From NCBI RefSeq assembly GCF_013111185.1, contig NZ_WVRE01000002.1, forward strand, positions 186,001 through 250,000: DNA of 64,000 bases, in the 5' to 3' direction. Source of the DNA: Ruegeria sp. HKCCD7303. GTDB taxonomy: Bacteria; Pseudomonadota; Alphaproteobacteria; Rhodobacterales; Rhodobacteraceae. The stretch's first letter is position 1. Every line of letters begins with the position of its first letter. This document shows, piece by piece, positions 44,641 to 54,114 of this stretch. Under the pieces are notes generated by a model, which was not told where the DNA came from, did no database searches, and saw only the letters and a list, made by a program, of their open reading frames with translations. Made by a program: the position numbers and the translations under genes.

Positions 44641-46164
44641 TTAGCCAGAAGCCAGCTTTGCCGCGTTCCACGACCCGCCGGGCACCTGCATGTCTGCACG
44701 CTTCTGGCTGACGCGGCTGCTGTTTTCCAGATTGTCCAGATAATCCTCGCTGACGCTGCCGGTGATATAATTGCCGTCAAAGCACGAACAGTCAAAGGCG
44801 TCGATCTCGGGGTTGCCTTCTTTGGCGGCCCAGATCAGGTCATCCAGATGCTGATAGAACAGAGCATCCGCGCCCAGTTCTTCGCGGATCTCCTCGATCT
44901 CTTTTCCGTTTGCGATCAACTCGGCCTTAGTCGGCATGTCGATGCCGTAGACATTGGGGTATTTTACCGGGGGCGAGGCGCTTGCGACATAAACTTTCTT
45001 GGCACCCGCGTCGCGACACATCTGCACAATTTTTTTGATGGTATTGCCGCGCACGATGGAATCGTCGATCAGCAAAACGCTGTGGCCATCAAATTCCAGC
45101 GGAACGGCGTTCAACTTGCGGCGAACGGATTTCTGCCGTTCAGCCTGGCCAGGCATGATGAAGGTGCGCCCGACATAACGGTTTTTCACCAGACCTTCGC
45201 GATAGGGGATTCCGGTGATCTTGGCTGCTTCCAATGCCACGGGGCGGGCACTATCCGGTACAGGGATGATCCGGTCGATTTCCAGACCAGACTCCTGAAT
45301 CTGCTTGGCCAGCGTCTGCCCCATACGCATTTGGGTTTTGTACACCGAAACCCCGTCCAGCAGTGAATCAGGACGGGCGAGGTACACGTATTCAAAGATA
45401 CAGGGCGTCAGCTTGCCTTCGACGGCCTGGAATTCGTGCATGTTGCCGTCCAGATCGATCAAGATCGCTTCACCCGGGCGCAGATCGCGCAGCTTTTCAA
45501 AGCCGTTGATGCCGAAGGCTACGTCTTCTGAGGCAAACGCATAGTCATCGCCCTGGCCATCGACCTCGCGCTTTGCAACCGACAGAGGACGAATCCCAAA
45601 CGGATCGCGGAAGGCCAGCATCCCGACGCCCGCGACCAGACATATCACGGAATAGGCGCCCTGAACGCGTTCCATCGTCATCTTCACACCTGCAAACAGG
45701 TTGCGGATGGGTTCCGCATTGCCGTTTACCTTGATCGCGTCCGCCACCTTGTCGGCCAAGACGTTCAACAGAATCTCGGAGTCTGAGGTGGTGCGCAGAT
45801 GGCGGCTGTATTTGCCGGTAACCTTCTCGCGCTGCTCGGCAGTGTTGGTAATGTTGCCGTTGTGAACCAGATAGATGCCATAAGGCGCGTTTACAAAGAA
45901 CGGCTGCGCCTCGGCCGCGCTAAGCGAACCTGCGGTGGGATAACGGACATGGCCCATGCCGACATGGCCCAGAAGGGTTTCGGCGTCCTGAGCATTGAAC
46001 ACGTCCTTGACCAACCCGTTGGCCTTCTTTTCCCGGAAAAACTCGCCATTGAAGGTCACGATCCCCGAGGCATCTTGACCCCGGTGCTGCAGCATAAGCA
46101 GCCCGTCATAGATCTCGGCAAACACATCATGTGTCCGGCTTGCGATTCCCAAAATCCCACACAT
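44641..46164 (-). CDS. purF: amidophosphoribosyltransferase
   Basis: A 507-residue enzyme of the first committed step of purine synthesis, making 5-phosphoribosylamine from PRPP and glutamine. The N-terminal MCGILGI gives the catalytic Cys after Met removal, and MLQHRGQDASG belongs to the Ntn glutaminase domain. The phosphoribosyl domain has the PRPP loop VLLIDDSIVRGNT near 355-367. Downstream cysteines in FDCSCF resemble the iron-sulfur ligand pattern of the Bacillus-type enzyme. Its neighbours cvpA and radA, common companions, lie upstream, separated by an opposite-strand gene. Confidence 0.96.
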   Translation of the reverse strand: MCGILGIASRTHDVFAEIYDGLLMLQHRGQDASGIVTFNGEFFREKKANGLVKDVFNAQDAETLLGHVGMGHVRYPTAGSLSAAEAQPFFVNAPYGIYLVHNGNITNTAEQREKVTGKYSRHLRTTSDSEILLNVLADKVADAIKVNGNAEPIRNLFAGVKMTMERVQGAYSVICLVAGVGMLAFRDPFGIRPLSVAKREVDGQGDDYAFASEDVAFGINGFEKLRDLRPGEAILIDLDGNMHEFQAVEGKLTPCIFEYVYLARPDSLLDGVSVYKTQMRMGQTLAKQIQESGLEIDRIIPVPDSARPVALEAAKITGIPYREGLVKNRYVGRTFIMPGQAERQKSVRRKLNAVPLEFDGHSVLLIDDSIVRGNTIKKIVQMCRDAGAKKVYVASASPPVKYPNVYGIDMPTKAELIANGKEIEEIREELGADALFYQHLDDLIWAAKEGNPEIDAFDCSCFDGNYITGSVSEDYLDNLENSSRVSQKRADMQVPGGSWNAAKLASG

Positions 46165-46535
46165 TTACGGGGCTCCAACTTCTATGACGATTTTATCTGA
46201 GGACTGACCGCTTTTCGGAGACGGGCCGTCTGCAAAGCGTATGCGGATGTCTTGGTAGCAGGTGAAATTGACGCCAATAGGGCGACTATCATCACGACCA
46301 GCGCGCATTCATACAGAAAGAACAAGATCGGTGGCTCCGATTCCGTGGCGGGTTGGCCTCCACATAAAGCCTAATGACCGGGCTGTCATCAAAGGATCAC
46401 ACTCACCTATTGCCGCAGGCGGAAATATTCGCCGGAGTCGTGTTGTGACGAAGGTGATGACATGCACAGACATATATGCTGTCATGCTAAGGAGTATCCG
46501 CAAGTTTGGAGTAGTAGAGCACACAGAGGACCCGA
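46165..46535. other. 371-base region without a gene between purF and the zinc protein gene
   Basis: This stretch carries the divergent promoters of purF (minus) and the small zinc protein (plus). Short open frames here look random and lack ribosome sites. An imperfect dyad, ATGACA-T-GCA ... TGC-TGTCAT, spans 46457-46485, about 50 bases before the zinc protein start, and could be an operator. Nothing else stands out; no tRNA or small RNA is evident. Confidence 0.5.
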
Positions 46536-46757
46536 ATGTGGCAGCATAAGTCTCAACAGAACAAGCAGGAACGCATCAAACAACGGTGTCATCGCTGCCG
46601 GGGCATGGGGCGTGCGCCTTGTCAGATCTGCAACGGTGCTGGTGAAGTTGCCAAAGGTCGCGATATTCTGGGTAAACCCATCTTTAGCCGGTGCGATGGC
46701 TGTTTCGGACTGAAAACCATCCGATGCACCGTATGTGGTGGCGAAGGTTTCAACTGA
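46536..46757 (+). CDS. small DnaJ-type zinc-finger protein
   Basis: A 73-residue protein that is almost entirely a DnaJ cysteine-rich domain: CHRCRGMG, CQICNGAG, CDGCFGLK and CTVCGGEG. These four CxxCxG units would bind two zinc ions. There is no J domain or substrate-binding domain. It may act as a thiol-handling or client-binding module; the function is unknown. AGAGGA lies 5 bases before the ATG. It is on the plus strand between the minus-strand cvpA and purF genes and has its own terminator. Confidence 0.82.
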   Translation: MWQHKSQQNKQERIKQRCHRCRGMGRAPCQICNGAGEVAKGRDILGKPIFSRCDGCFGLKTIRCTVCGGEGFN

Positions 46758-46764
46758 CCGGCAT

Positions 46765-46795
46765 GAAAAAAGCCCGGGCCAGACCGGGCTTTTCA
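46765..46795. terminator. bidirectional intrinsic terminator between the zinc protein gene and cvpA
   Basis: AGCCCGG (46771-46777) pairs with CCGGGCT (46784-46790), flanked by an A run before and TTTT after, so it works in both directions for the convergent genes. Confidence 0.88.
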
Positions 46796-46818
46796 GTGAA
46801 AACCAAACGAAAGGGCGC

Positions 46819-47412
46819 TTAACCTTCGGCAGGTGCCGTTGTTGCAGGCTGGGCGTTATCTGCAGTGCAGCTGGCTACCAGCTCTTCATATTGCGCCGTA
46901 ACCCAGCCCAAAGCGGCTTCGGGATTTTGTTCTTCGATCTGACCGCTGAACTGTTCGAACACCTTGGCCGAGCGGCTTTCGTCAACGATCGTGTAAGATT
47001 GGCCGGTCATGACGGTGTCGTAGACAAAGAAGGCAATCGCAACCAGCAGAATGCCGCGCGCGATACCAAAGAACAGACCAAGCGCCTGATCCAGCCCCCC
47101 CAAGGCCGAGCGTTGCACCAGTGACGAAAACAACGGCGTGAAAATGCTGACCACGATTAGCGCCACGGCAAAGACTGCAGCAAAGCCGGTGATGACCGAA
47201 AGCTCGCAACTGTCGCGTAAGAAATCTCCGACAACGGGGATCTCCTTGACCAGTGGGACGGCCTGTGGGGCAAAGATGAACGCCAGAACGGCCGCTGCGA
47301 CCCAGCCTGCGATTGCAAGAACCTCGCGCATGAAGCCACGTGAGTAGGCCAATATGCCCGACACCACGATGATCAGGGCGACGACCCCGTCAATTATTGT
47401 AAAACCTTCCAT
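46819..47412 (-). CDS. cvpA: CvpA family inner-membrane protein
   Basis: A 197-residue protein with four membrane helices in the first 130 residues (IIDGVVALIIVVSGILAYSRG opens the domain) and an Ala/Pro/Thr-rich soluble tail. CvpA was first linked to colicin V production and is now tied to envelope and bile stress; the mechanism is unknown. The frequent pairing with purF is preserved at a distance here. It lies 40 bases downstream of radA. Confidence 0.92.
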   Translation of the reverse strand: MEGFTIIDGVVALIIVVSGILAYSRGFMREVLAIAGWVAAAVLAFIFAPQAVPLVKEIPVVGDFLRDSCELSVITGFAAVFAVALIVVSIFTPLFSSLVQRSALGGLDQALGLFFGIARGILLVAIAFFVYDTVMTGQSYTIVDESRSAKVFEQFSGQIEEQNPEAALGWVTAQYEELVASCTADNAQPATTAPAEG

Positions 47413-47452
47413 GGCCCTCGCCTGTTCGTTTTCTGCCCCTCAGGGCGCGACT

Positions 47453-48817
47453 TTAACCTGCTCCGAAGGTTTCGCCAACAAACCCAACCAAATCAGAGGG
47501 TCGGGTGAGTGACAGACCTGCCACAGTGCCGGTTTTGCCACCTGCCGGAGCAATTGCCGCTGTGAAACCAAGTTTTTGTGCTTCTTTCAACCTGTTTTCT
47601 GTCTGCGGGGCAGGTCTAAGTGCCCCAGATAGCGAGATTTCTCCGAAAACGACGGTGTCGGCGGGCAGGGCGGTGTCTTCACGCGCGCTGAGTAACGCAG
47701 CGGCAACTGCGAGGTCGGCGGCGGGTTCGGTGACCTTTAGCCCTCCTGCCACGTTTAGATAGACATCGAGGCCTGCAAACGGGATTCCGCAACGCGCCTC
47801 GAGCACGGCAAGGATCATGGCCAGCCGCCCGCTGTCCCATCCAACGACCGTGCGGCGGGGCTGGGAATGGGGCGAAGGGGCGACAAGGGCCTGCAATTCG
47901 ACCAAAACGGGGCGGGTGCCTTCGATGCCTGCAAAGACAGCTGAACCGGGGCTGGGCGTGCCTCGTTCCGACAGGAACAGGGCAGAGGGGTTCGTGACCT
48001 GAGCCAGCCCTTTGCCAGTCATCTCGAAGACACCGATCTCGTCCGCCGGGCCAAAGCGGTTCTTGACGGCGCGCAGGATGCGGAACTGGTGGCCGCGCTC
48101 GCCTTCGAAATACAGCACCGTGTCGACCATGTGTTCGACCACGCGGGGACCGGCAATCTGGCCCTCTTTCGTAACGTGGCCGACCATTATGATCGAGACA
48201 CCGTGCCGTTTCGCAAATGTGGTCAGTTCATGCGCTGCGGCCCGGACTTGTGACACCGAGCCCGGCGCGCTGTCCACATTGTCGGCCCACATGGTCTGGA
48301 TCGAGTCGATGATCGCCAGACCGGGCTTTTCGGCCTCAAGCGTCGTAAGGATGTCGCGCAGGTTGGTTTCTGCGGCCAGTTGCACCGGAGCATCCTCCAA
48401 ACCCAAACGACGCGCACGCATCCGGACCTGAGCGCTGGCTTCCTCGCCCGAGACGTAGATGGTTTTGACGCCAGCACGCGCAAACCGGGCAGCAGCCTGC
48501 AACAGCAGCGTGGATTTACCGATGCCCGGATCTCCGCCCACAAGAAGGGCAGAGGCCGGGACCAGACCACCGCCCAATACCCGGTCAAGCTCCTCGACCC
48601 CGCAAAGGGTGCGGGGCGGCGGGGTTTCCTCGGTCGACAAATCCGTGAGTGCAATGGACTGGCCGCGTTTGCCGCCGAGGGATTTCTTGGTCGGGCCAGC
48701 CGAAAGGGGCACGTCCTGAACGATGGTGTTCCATTCGCCGCACGCGTCGCAGCGTCCGGACCACCGCGTATGTGTTGCTCCGCAGGCCGAGCAGGAGAAA
48801 GAAGTCGTTTTTGCCAT
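47453..48817 (-). CDS. radA: DNA repair protein RadA
   Basis: A 454-residue protein helping branch migration in recombination. The N-terminal zinc finger has C9, C12, C23 and C26 (CSACG then CDACGEW). The RecA-like domain has Walker A GGDPGIGKST, the RadA motif KNRFGPADEIG, and a C-terminal Lon-like P domain (DVYLNVAGGLKVTEPAADLAVA). The start at 48817 is set by the zinc finger; an upstream frame to 48874 has no family sequence. Confidence 0.96.
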   Translation of the reverse strand: MAKTTSFSCSACGATHTRWSGRCDACGEWNTIVQDVPLSAGPTKKSLGGKRGQSIALTDLSTEETPPPRTLCGVEELDRVLGGGLVPASALLVGGDPGIGKSTLLLQAAARFARAGVKTIYVSGEEASAQVRMRARRLGLEDAPVQLAAETNLRDILTTLEAEKPGLAIIDSIQTMWADNVDSAPGSVSQVRAAAHELTTFAKRHGVSIIMVGHVTKEGQIAGPRVVEHMVDTVLYFEGERGHQFRILRAVKNRFGPADEIGVFEMTGKGLAQVTNPSALFLSERGTPSPGSAVFAGIEGTRPVLVELQALVAPSPHSQPRRTVVGWDSGRLAMILAVLEARCGIPFAGLDVYLNVAGGLKVTEPAADLAVAAALLSAREDTALPADTVVFGEISLSGALRPAPQTENRLKEAQKLGFTAAIAPAGGKTGTVAGLSLTRPSDLVGFVGETFGAG

Positions 48818-48938
48818 GCGGCCTTTGGTGCCCGAGCTTGGGCGGTTCTTCAAGCCCTTGCAGGCTTTCCTCACCGCCGGTGGCGCGCTGCGGCCTCAGG
48901 CCCGGATGGGCCATCGCCCACAGCGGGCGCTGACGCGC

Positions 48939-49721
48939 CTATTCCGCCGCCCGAGGGGGAGACATTGCAACCACGCTGGACGCCTTTGAGGCGCTGTCTT
49001 TGCGTGGTGTTTGCAACTGAGTCGACAGTTCGGGCAACAGCTCGAACAGTTCATCCCGCAAGCGTGCCAATTGCGACTTGGCGATGGTCTCTTCCATTTC
49101 CACATCGCGCGTCCATTGGCGCAATTCGTTTTGGATGACCTGAGCCTCTTCCAAACGTTGCTGGAACAGCTCAATCTCTTGCTGCCGTTGTTGCAGGAAC
49201 ATCTGCGCCCGTTCGACCCGCGCGTCGCCATAGGTTTCGGCCAATTCCTGGCTGATCTGGCTCATTTGTGCAGCCAGTTCCAGAATCTCTGGTTCAAGCG
49301 ATTGCAGGTCAGGGTGCTGGCGCAGAAACGCCATACGCTCTTTGACCGCGTCGAACTCGGAGGACATCATGAACAGCCCGCCTCGGTCAGCGGCATGGGC
49401 CATCTGATACGCGTTCGCGATGTCATGCATATCGAGGGCAAATTTGCGGTGGTTGTTTTCCAGGGCCATCATTCGTGCGTTTGCGGGCAGGTAGAATGCC
49501 AGCATTAGAATCAGTGCGGTCAGCCCGATCTGGATGAACATCCCGGCATCCGTCGCCGGTCCGTCGCCGAATCCGGCCTGCATCGAAAGCCAGGGCAACA
49601 CGCCCGCAGCGGATAACATCGTGGTTGAAACGGCCAGCAGGGCCGCCATGCAAATCAGTAAAAAAGTCAATCTTAAAAAGGCATTCTGACATTGCAATGT
49701 GATGTTGTGGAGGGCGGCCAT
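48939..49721 (-). CDS. membrane-anchored coiled-coil protein of unknown function
   Basis: A 260-residue protein with two N-terminal membrane helices (about 14-38 and 62-80) and then a long, probably coiled-coil, Gln/Glu/Leu-rich stretch (about 120-235, with FLQQRQQEIELFQQRLEEAQ). No catalytic motif is seen. AAAGGAG precedes the ATG at 49721. It lies 121 bases upstream of radA on the same strand. Similar proteins are sometimes labelled as DNA repair from that position; the sequence does not support it. Confidence 0.78.
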   Translation of the reverse strand: MAALHNITLQCQNAFLRLTFLLICMAALLAVSTTMLSAAGVLPWLSMQAGFGDGPATDAGMFIQIGLTALILMLAFYLPANARMMALENNHRKFALDMHDIANAYQMAHAADRGGLFMMSSEFDAVKERMAFLRQHPDLQSLEPEILELAAQMSQISQELAETYGDARVERAQMFLQQRQQEIELFQQRLEEAQVIQNELRQWTRDVEMEETIAKSQLARLRDELFELLPELSTQLQTPRKDSASKASSVVAMSPPRAAE

Positions 49722-49871
49722 GGTCGTCGAACTCCTTTTTCAAACCGGAACACACCGGGCCGAAGCGGAGGAAGATCAAACAACTTAGGGCGATCCGCTG
49801 CGGACCCGAAAACTACAAATCTTAACTGCTCGAAATATAAAGATGATACTTAGATATGTGTTTTCAATCAA

Positions 49872-50324
49872 TTAGGTCTGAGCTTTTCGTGAACCAGATG
49901 TCATCTCTGTAATATGGCCAAGCGCGATCGAGGCCAGAATACAGGCCGTGAACAGGTAAAGACCCCACGCAGTTTCGATGGTGGCGTAAGAGATGCCCTT
50001 GGCCAATGTGATGTAAAGCGCGATCAGAAAAATGTCTGCCATGGCCAGTTTACCGAGGATGTTCAGCGCGGTTTGGACGCGGGCGTCCAGCAGGTTCCAC
50101 TGGATCAGCGCGGTGCCGATGGTTTTGATGTAGGGGGCGAAGAGGGCGAAGATGGTCACGATTAGCGCGAGGAAGATGTCGGATTTCCACAAGGATTGGA
50201 GCCCGGTGATGACGCTGATTTCGCTGAGACCGAAAATCGGCAGGAACCCCGCGCGCATAAGCGGGGCAAACCACGCGATGGGGTAGAGGATCAGGAGCGA
50301 GAGGGTGGCGAGGCGGAGGGTCAT
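49872..50324 (-). CDS. paraquat-inducible protein A (PqiA) family membrane protein
   Basis: A 150-residue, four-helix inner-membrane protein. The FGLSEISVITGLQSLWKSD and IFALFAPYIKTIGTALIQW blocks match the PqiA domain. It carries one PqiA unit, whereas E. coli PqiA has two. Such proteins work with MCE-family lipid transport. It lies after mlaF-mlaE in the same direction, with one intervening unknown gene. No mlaD/MCE gene is in the window. Confidence 0.85.
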   Translation of the reverse strand: MTLRLATLSLLILYPIAWFAPLMRAGFLPIFGLSEISVITGLQSLWKSDIFLALIVTIFALFAPYIKTIGTALIQWNLLDARVQTALNILGKLAMADIFLIALYITLAKGISYATIETAWGLYLFTACILASIALGHITEMTSGSRKAQT

Positions 50325-50327
50325 TCT

Positions 50328-50768
50328 TCAAATCTGTTGTAAGTAGAAAAACAATCCAATCAAAAAACAAGCGAAATCCAGTTTTAATCTGGATCCGTAC
50401 CAGTCTCGTAAAAACTGTCTTCTAAGAAACAATCCCATTACTAGCGATGCCGAACCCAGCAAGAAATTTAACGCAGGTATTTGAGCATTCTCCACCCATC
50501 TAAACCCGTAAATCGTGAGGCCGATAAGAAGGACAGTAACGGGAAGCATACGCAAGACTTGTTTGGTACTAACCTCCTTATCTGGTGCTTCGGGCGCACC
50601 CCATCCTAATTTTTGGCGGCGAATACGAGCCTCTGCTTCAGCGTATTTGAGTTTTGAAAAAATGGTCTTTCCAAATCCTGGGAATATCCCGGATGTGGTG
50701 ATCACCAGGCCTGCTACGTAGGAAATTCCAAAGACTCTAACGAATTCGGAGGCGACAAGAAAAGTCAT
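50328..50768 (-). CDS. hypothetical membrane protein, AT-richer than its neighbours
   Basis: A 146-residue protein with three or four membrane segments (about 10-28, 76-90, 98-115 and 130-144) and a basic cytoplasmic loop (KLKYAEAEARIRRQKLGWG). No family is recognised. The DNA is visibly AT-richer than the mla and pqi genes on both sides, and the ribosome site is weak, so it looks acquired. It fits tightly, with 8 bases to mlaF and 3 to pqiA, without breaking either. Confidence 0.7.
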   Translation of the reverse strand: MTFLVASEFVRVFGISYVAGLVITTSGIFPGFGKTIFSKLKYAEAEARIRRQKLGWGAPEAPDKEVSTKQVLRMLPVTVLLIGLTIYGFRWVENAQIPALNFLLGSASLVMGLFLRRQFLRDWYGSRLKLDFACFLIGLFFYLQQI

Positions 50769-50776
50769 TTCACTGA

Positions 50777-51523
50777 TTACCGAACCGCCTCAATCGGCCC
50801 CTCTGCACTCCCGCTGATGAACTGCTCGACATAGGGATCACCCGAGGCATCCATCTGCCCGACGGGACCGGTCCATTGGATGACGCCTCCGTGCAGCATA
50901 GCGACGTTGTCGGCAATCGCGCGGACCGAGCTCATGTCGTGGGTGATGGTCATCGCGGTGGCGCCCATCTCGGTCACGATTTCGCGGATCAGATCGTTGA
51001 TCACGCCGGACATTATCGGGTCAAGACCAGTGGTGGGTTCGTCGAAAAAGATGATCTCGGGCTCGGCGGCGATAGCACGGGCAAGGCCCACACGTTTTTG
51101 CATCCCCCCTGACAGCTCGGCCGGAAAACGGTCGGCGACGTCGGATTTCAGGCCCACACGACGCAGTTTTTCGATAGCGATTTCGCGCGCTTCCTCGGTC
51201 GGACGTTTCAGAGAACCACGCAGCAGGCGGAAGGCAACGTTTTGCCAGACGGTCAGTGAATCAAACAGGGCGGCCCCCTGAAACAGCATCCCGAACCGGG
51301 CCAGAAACGCGTCGCGGTCGCCTTTGCTGGCGTCTTTTCCGTCCACATAAATCATGCCGCTGTCGGGGTGGATCAGGCCAAGGATACATTTCAGAGCCAC
51401 CGATTTTCCGGTGCCCGACCCACCGATGATGACCATCGAAGTGCCCTTGGGGATCTCAAGGTTAAGTCCTTGTAATACGCGGTTGTCACCAAAGGCTTTA
51501 TGTACGTTCTCCATCCGGATCAT
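50777..51523 (-). CDS. mlaF: MlaF-type ABC transporter ATPase
   Basis: A 248-residue ATPase of the phospholipid transport (Mla/Mce) system. Walker A GGSGTGKS, signature LSGGMQKR, Walker B IIFFDEPTTGLDP and the H-loop are all present; LSGGMQKR is typical of MlaF. It powers lipid movement between inner and outer membranes together with MlaE. Its ATG overlaps the mlaE stop (ATGA). An alternative start is at 51514. Confidence 0.93.
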   Translation of the reverse strand: MIRMENVHKAFGDNRVLQGLNLEIPKGTSMVIIGGSGTGKSVALKCILGLIHPDSGMIYVDGKDASKGDRDAFLARFGMLFQGAALFDSLTVWQNVAFRLLRGSLKRPTEEAREIAIEKLRRVGLKSDVADRFPAELSGGMQKRVGLARAIAAEPEIIFFDEPTTGLDPIMSGVINDLIREIVTEMGATAMTITHDMSSVRAIADNVAMLHGGVIQWTGPVGQMDASGDPYVEQFISGSAEGPIEAVR

Positions 51524-52302
51524 AGCGAGAAGAATACCCCTGTGAGAACGAAGTTTGCGGCCAGGATCAGCACGGCTGCGGCCTCGACCGAGCCTTTGGT
51601 GGCGCGGCCTACGCCCTGTGCACCGCGACCGGAATTCATACCGTAATAGCACCCCATGATGGCCGCGATCAGGCCGAAGACTGCGCCTTTGACCAAAGAC
51701 GAGACGATGTCGCGGGCTTCAAGGAAATCGACCGTGTTTTTCAGATAGGCCGCCGGATTAAAGCCCAGATTTTGAGTGGCAACCGTGTAGCCTCCGGCAA
51801 TGCCGATGATGTCACCCACCGCGACAAGTGCGGGCACGGTGATCAGCGCAGCCAACACGCGTGGAGCGGTCAGGTATTTCATCGGATGGGTCGACAGCGT
51901 GACCAAAGCATCGATTTGCTCGGTCACTTTCATCGTGGCGATCTCTGCAGCGATGGAAGAAGTTACGCGGGCAGCAATCATCAGGCCGACCAGCACCGGG
52001 CCAAGCTCTCGCACCATACCGATGGCTACGATTTGGGGTACCACGGCTTCGGCGTTAAAACGTGCGCCGCCGGCGTAGATTTGCAACGCCAGCGCGCCGC
52101 CGGTGAAGATAGCGGTCAGGCCGACCACGGGCAGGGAAAGCCAACCGATATTAAGCAAGGCCATTCCGAACTCGCGCGGATAAAAAGGCGGGCGCAGGAT
52201 ATGCGAGATGGCATCCAGCGCAAACAGGGCCACGCGGCCAAAGGCTGCCATCAGGCTCAGTACAGCCCGGCCCAGCCCCCCAAGCGCGGAAATTGGGTTC
52301 AT
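51520..52302 (-). CDS. mlaE: MlaE-type ABC transporter permease
   Basis: A 260-residue permease with about five membrane helices. The blocks [19 protein letters not shown] and GSVEAA...[13 protein letters not shown] are the MlaE signature. It transports phospholipids with MlaF. It overlaps alr upstream and mlaF downstream by 4 bases each, so alr-mlaE-mlaF is one coupled unit. The MCE partner mlaD is not in the window. Confidence 0.94.
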   Translation of the reverse strand: MNPISALGGLGRAVLSLMAAFGRVALFALDAISHILRPPFYPREFGMALLNIGWLSLPVVGLTAIFTGGALALQIYAGGARFNAEAVVPQIVAIGMVRELGPVLVGLMIAARVTSSIAAEIATMKVTEQIDALVTLSTHPMKYLTAPRVLAALITVPALVAVGDIIGIAGGYTVATQNLGFNPAAYLKNTVDFLEARDIVSSLVKGAVFGLIAAIMGCYYGMNSGRGAQGVGRATKGSVEAAAVLILAANFVLTGVFFSL

Positions 52303-53333
52303 TCCACGTAGCCCCGCGAATAGCGATTGCCGAGAGATGTCAGTATTTCGTAACCGATTGTTCCGGCAGCTTCAGCCAGATCGTCGACAGTCTGGTGGCC
52401 GTTGAGAATGCGCAGGCGTTCCGGGTCGTTCGGCAAGTCGGTAACATCCACCGTGATCAGGTCCATCGAGATACGGCCGACCACCGGGCAAGGCTGGTTT
52501 CCGGCAAAAGTGTCAATCCCTCCGCCGATGGCACGATGCAGGCCATCAGCATAGCCCGCCGCGACGGTCGCGATACGTGACGGGCGGCGTGCGACCCAGC
52601 TGTTGCCGTAGCCGACGGTTTCGCCCACCTCTAGTTGGCGTACCTGAATGACGGGCAGATCGACGGTGACAACCGGCTTGGCCCCAGCAAACGGCAGACC
52701 GCCATAAAGGCCGATACCCGGGCGGCAGAAATCGAAATGGAACTCTGGCCCCAGTAAGGTGCCTCCGGTTGCGGCCAGCGAACGCGGGGCAGTGATGCCG
52801 TCGGTCATCTCGCGGAAGGTCTTAAGCTGCTGATGGTTCATCGGGTGATCCGGCTCGTCCGAACAGGCCAGATGAGACATGACCACCGCCGGGTTCAAGG
52901 CCTCAGCCTTTGGGCGCAATTCGGCCCAGTCTGCGCGCTCCAGCCCCAGACGGTTCATGCCGCTGTCCAGTTGAATGCCGAATGTGTGGTCAGGGAGTGC
53001 TTGCAGGTGACGCTGGAACTGTTCGGCCGAGTTGATCAGAGGCGTCAGGTCGTGCGCGCGCAGCAGATCCGTGTCGCCTTCCATATGCCCAGAAAAGACA
53101 CCGATCATCGGGCCAGGTCCCACGGCCTCGCGCACGGCAGCACCTTCCTCGGAGGCGGCAACAAAGAATTTGCGAACGCCTTCTTCGGCCAGCGTGTCAC
53201 TGACAGGCCCGACACCCAGCCCATAGGCATCGGCCTTGACCACGGCTCCGGTTTCAACCCCGGTCTTCGCATCAAGCGCGCGCCAGTTGCTGGCCAGCGC
53301 ATGAAGATTGATCGTCAAACGTGCAGTACTCAT
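52299..53333 (-). CDS. alr: alanine racemase
   Basis: A 344-residue PLP enzyme making D-alanine for peptidoglycan. The cofactor lysine lies in [11 protein letters not shown] near residue 37, and the catalytic tyrosine in [20 protein letters not shown] is the conserved C-terminal block. In-frame starts exist at 53333, 53345 (better ribosome spacing, GGACAG) and 53417; the protein family begins at 53333. It heads the coupled mlaE-mlaF unit. Confidence 0.94.
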   Translation of the reverse strand: MSTARLTINLHALASNWRALDAKTGVETGAVVKADAYGLGVGPVSDTLAEEGVRKFFVAASEEGAAVREAVGPGPMIGVFSGHMEGDTDLLRAHDLTPLINSAEQFQRHLQALPDHTFGIQLDSGMNRLGLERADWAELRPKAEALNPAVVMSHLACSDEPDHPMNHQQLKTFREMTDGITAPRSLAATGGTLLGPEFHFDFCRPGIGLYGGLPFAGAKPVVTVDLPVIQVRQLEVGETVGYGNSWVARRPSRIATVAAGYADGLHRAIGGGIDTFAGNQPCPVVGRISMDLITVDVTDLPNDPERLRILNGHQTVDDLAEAAGTIGYEILTSLGNRYSRGYVE

Positions 53334-53574
53334 GGCACTGTTCATGACATCGCGCTGTCCAAGGTCAAGAGGGAATGGTGCTTTTCTGTTGCGTATTCCG
53401 TTGCACGATGTTGCCAATCATCAGATGGCGCCGAAAACCATGACGTTTTAGCGGTTTTTCGCTGTGAATGGTTCGCTTTGCGATTGTTTTCACATTGGTG
53501 TTAAAGCGATCTTGCGAGAATGATCGTTCCATCATTGTTCAGTCAATGACAAAGCAGCGAGAATTGAGGAAGTC

Positions 53575-54114
53575 ATGAAGTTTTCGACCGGGTTGGCTGA
53601 TAGCCCCTTCAATGTGGCCCAGTTTTTCGAGGATGTTTTTGCGGCGTCTGAAGGCACGGGTGAAGGCGTGGTCATTGGTGCCTTTGTGCAAGACCTGATC
53701 GACAGCACGCCATCAAAGGACCTGTTGGTCTGCACCGCGCATAGCGAAAGCCAACTGCTGGGCTGTGCCATCTTTTCGCGCATCATGTTTCCGCAGGACG
53801 CGCGTTGCGTATTCATCCTGTCGCCCATGGCGGTTAGGACAGACAATCAAAAGACTGGCGTGGGGCAGGCATTGATCTCTTACGGGTTGGACTGCCTGCG
53901 CGCAGCTGGTGTGGATGTGGCGCTGACCTATGGCGATCCCGGGTACTATTGCAAAACCGGCTTTGGTCAGATCTCTGAGACAACCGCGCAACCGCCGCTG
54001 GCGCTGAGCCATCCGCACGGATGGCTGGGGCAGTCATTGGATGGTCAGGATCTGACACCGCTGAAAGGCCCGTCGCGCTGCGTGCCCGCATTGAACAATC
54101 CATCGCTTTGGTGA
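53575..54114 (+). CDS. GNAT-family N-acetyltransferase, YhbS-like
   Basis: A 179-residue acetyltransferase. FILSPMAVRTDNQKTGVGQALI shows the acetyl-CoA loop QKTGVG near 97-103, and YGDPGYYCKTGF is the YhbS-type C-terminal block. The substrate is unknown. GAGGAAG precedes the ATG. It sits on the plus strand between the minus-strand dnaB and alr genes. Confidence 0.87.
   Translation: MKFSTGLADSPFNVAQFFEDVFAASEGTGEGVVIGAFVQDLIDSTPSKDLLVCTAHSESQLLGCAIFSRIMFPQDARCVFILSPMAVRTDNQKTGVGQALISYGLDCLRAAGVDVALTYGDPGYYCKTGFGQISETTAQPPLALSHPHGWLGQSLDGQDLTPLKGPSRCVPALNNPSLW

Noticed and set aside
44417-44644. Possible 75-codon gene on the plus strand before purF
   Set aside because: No ribosome site, no recognisable protein features, and it runs into the purF 3' end; it looks random.
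46262-46549. Possible 95-codon gene in the purF/zinc protein gap
   Set aside because: It overlaps the well supported zinc protein start and has no family features or ribosome site.
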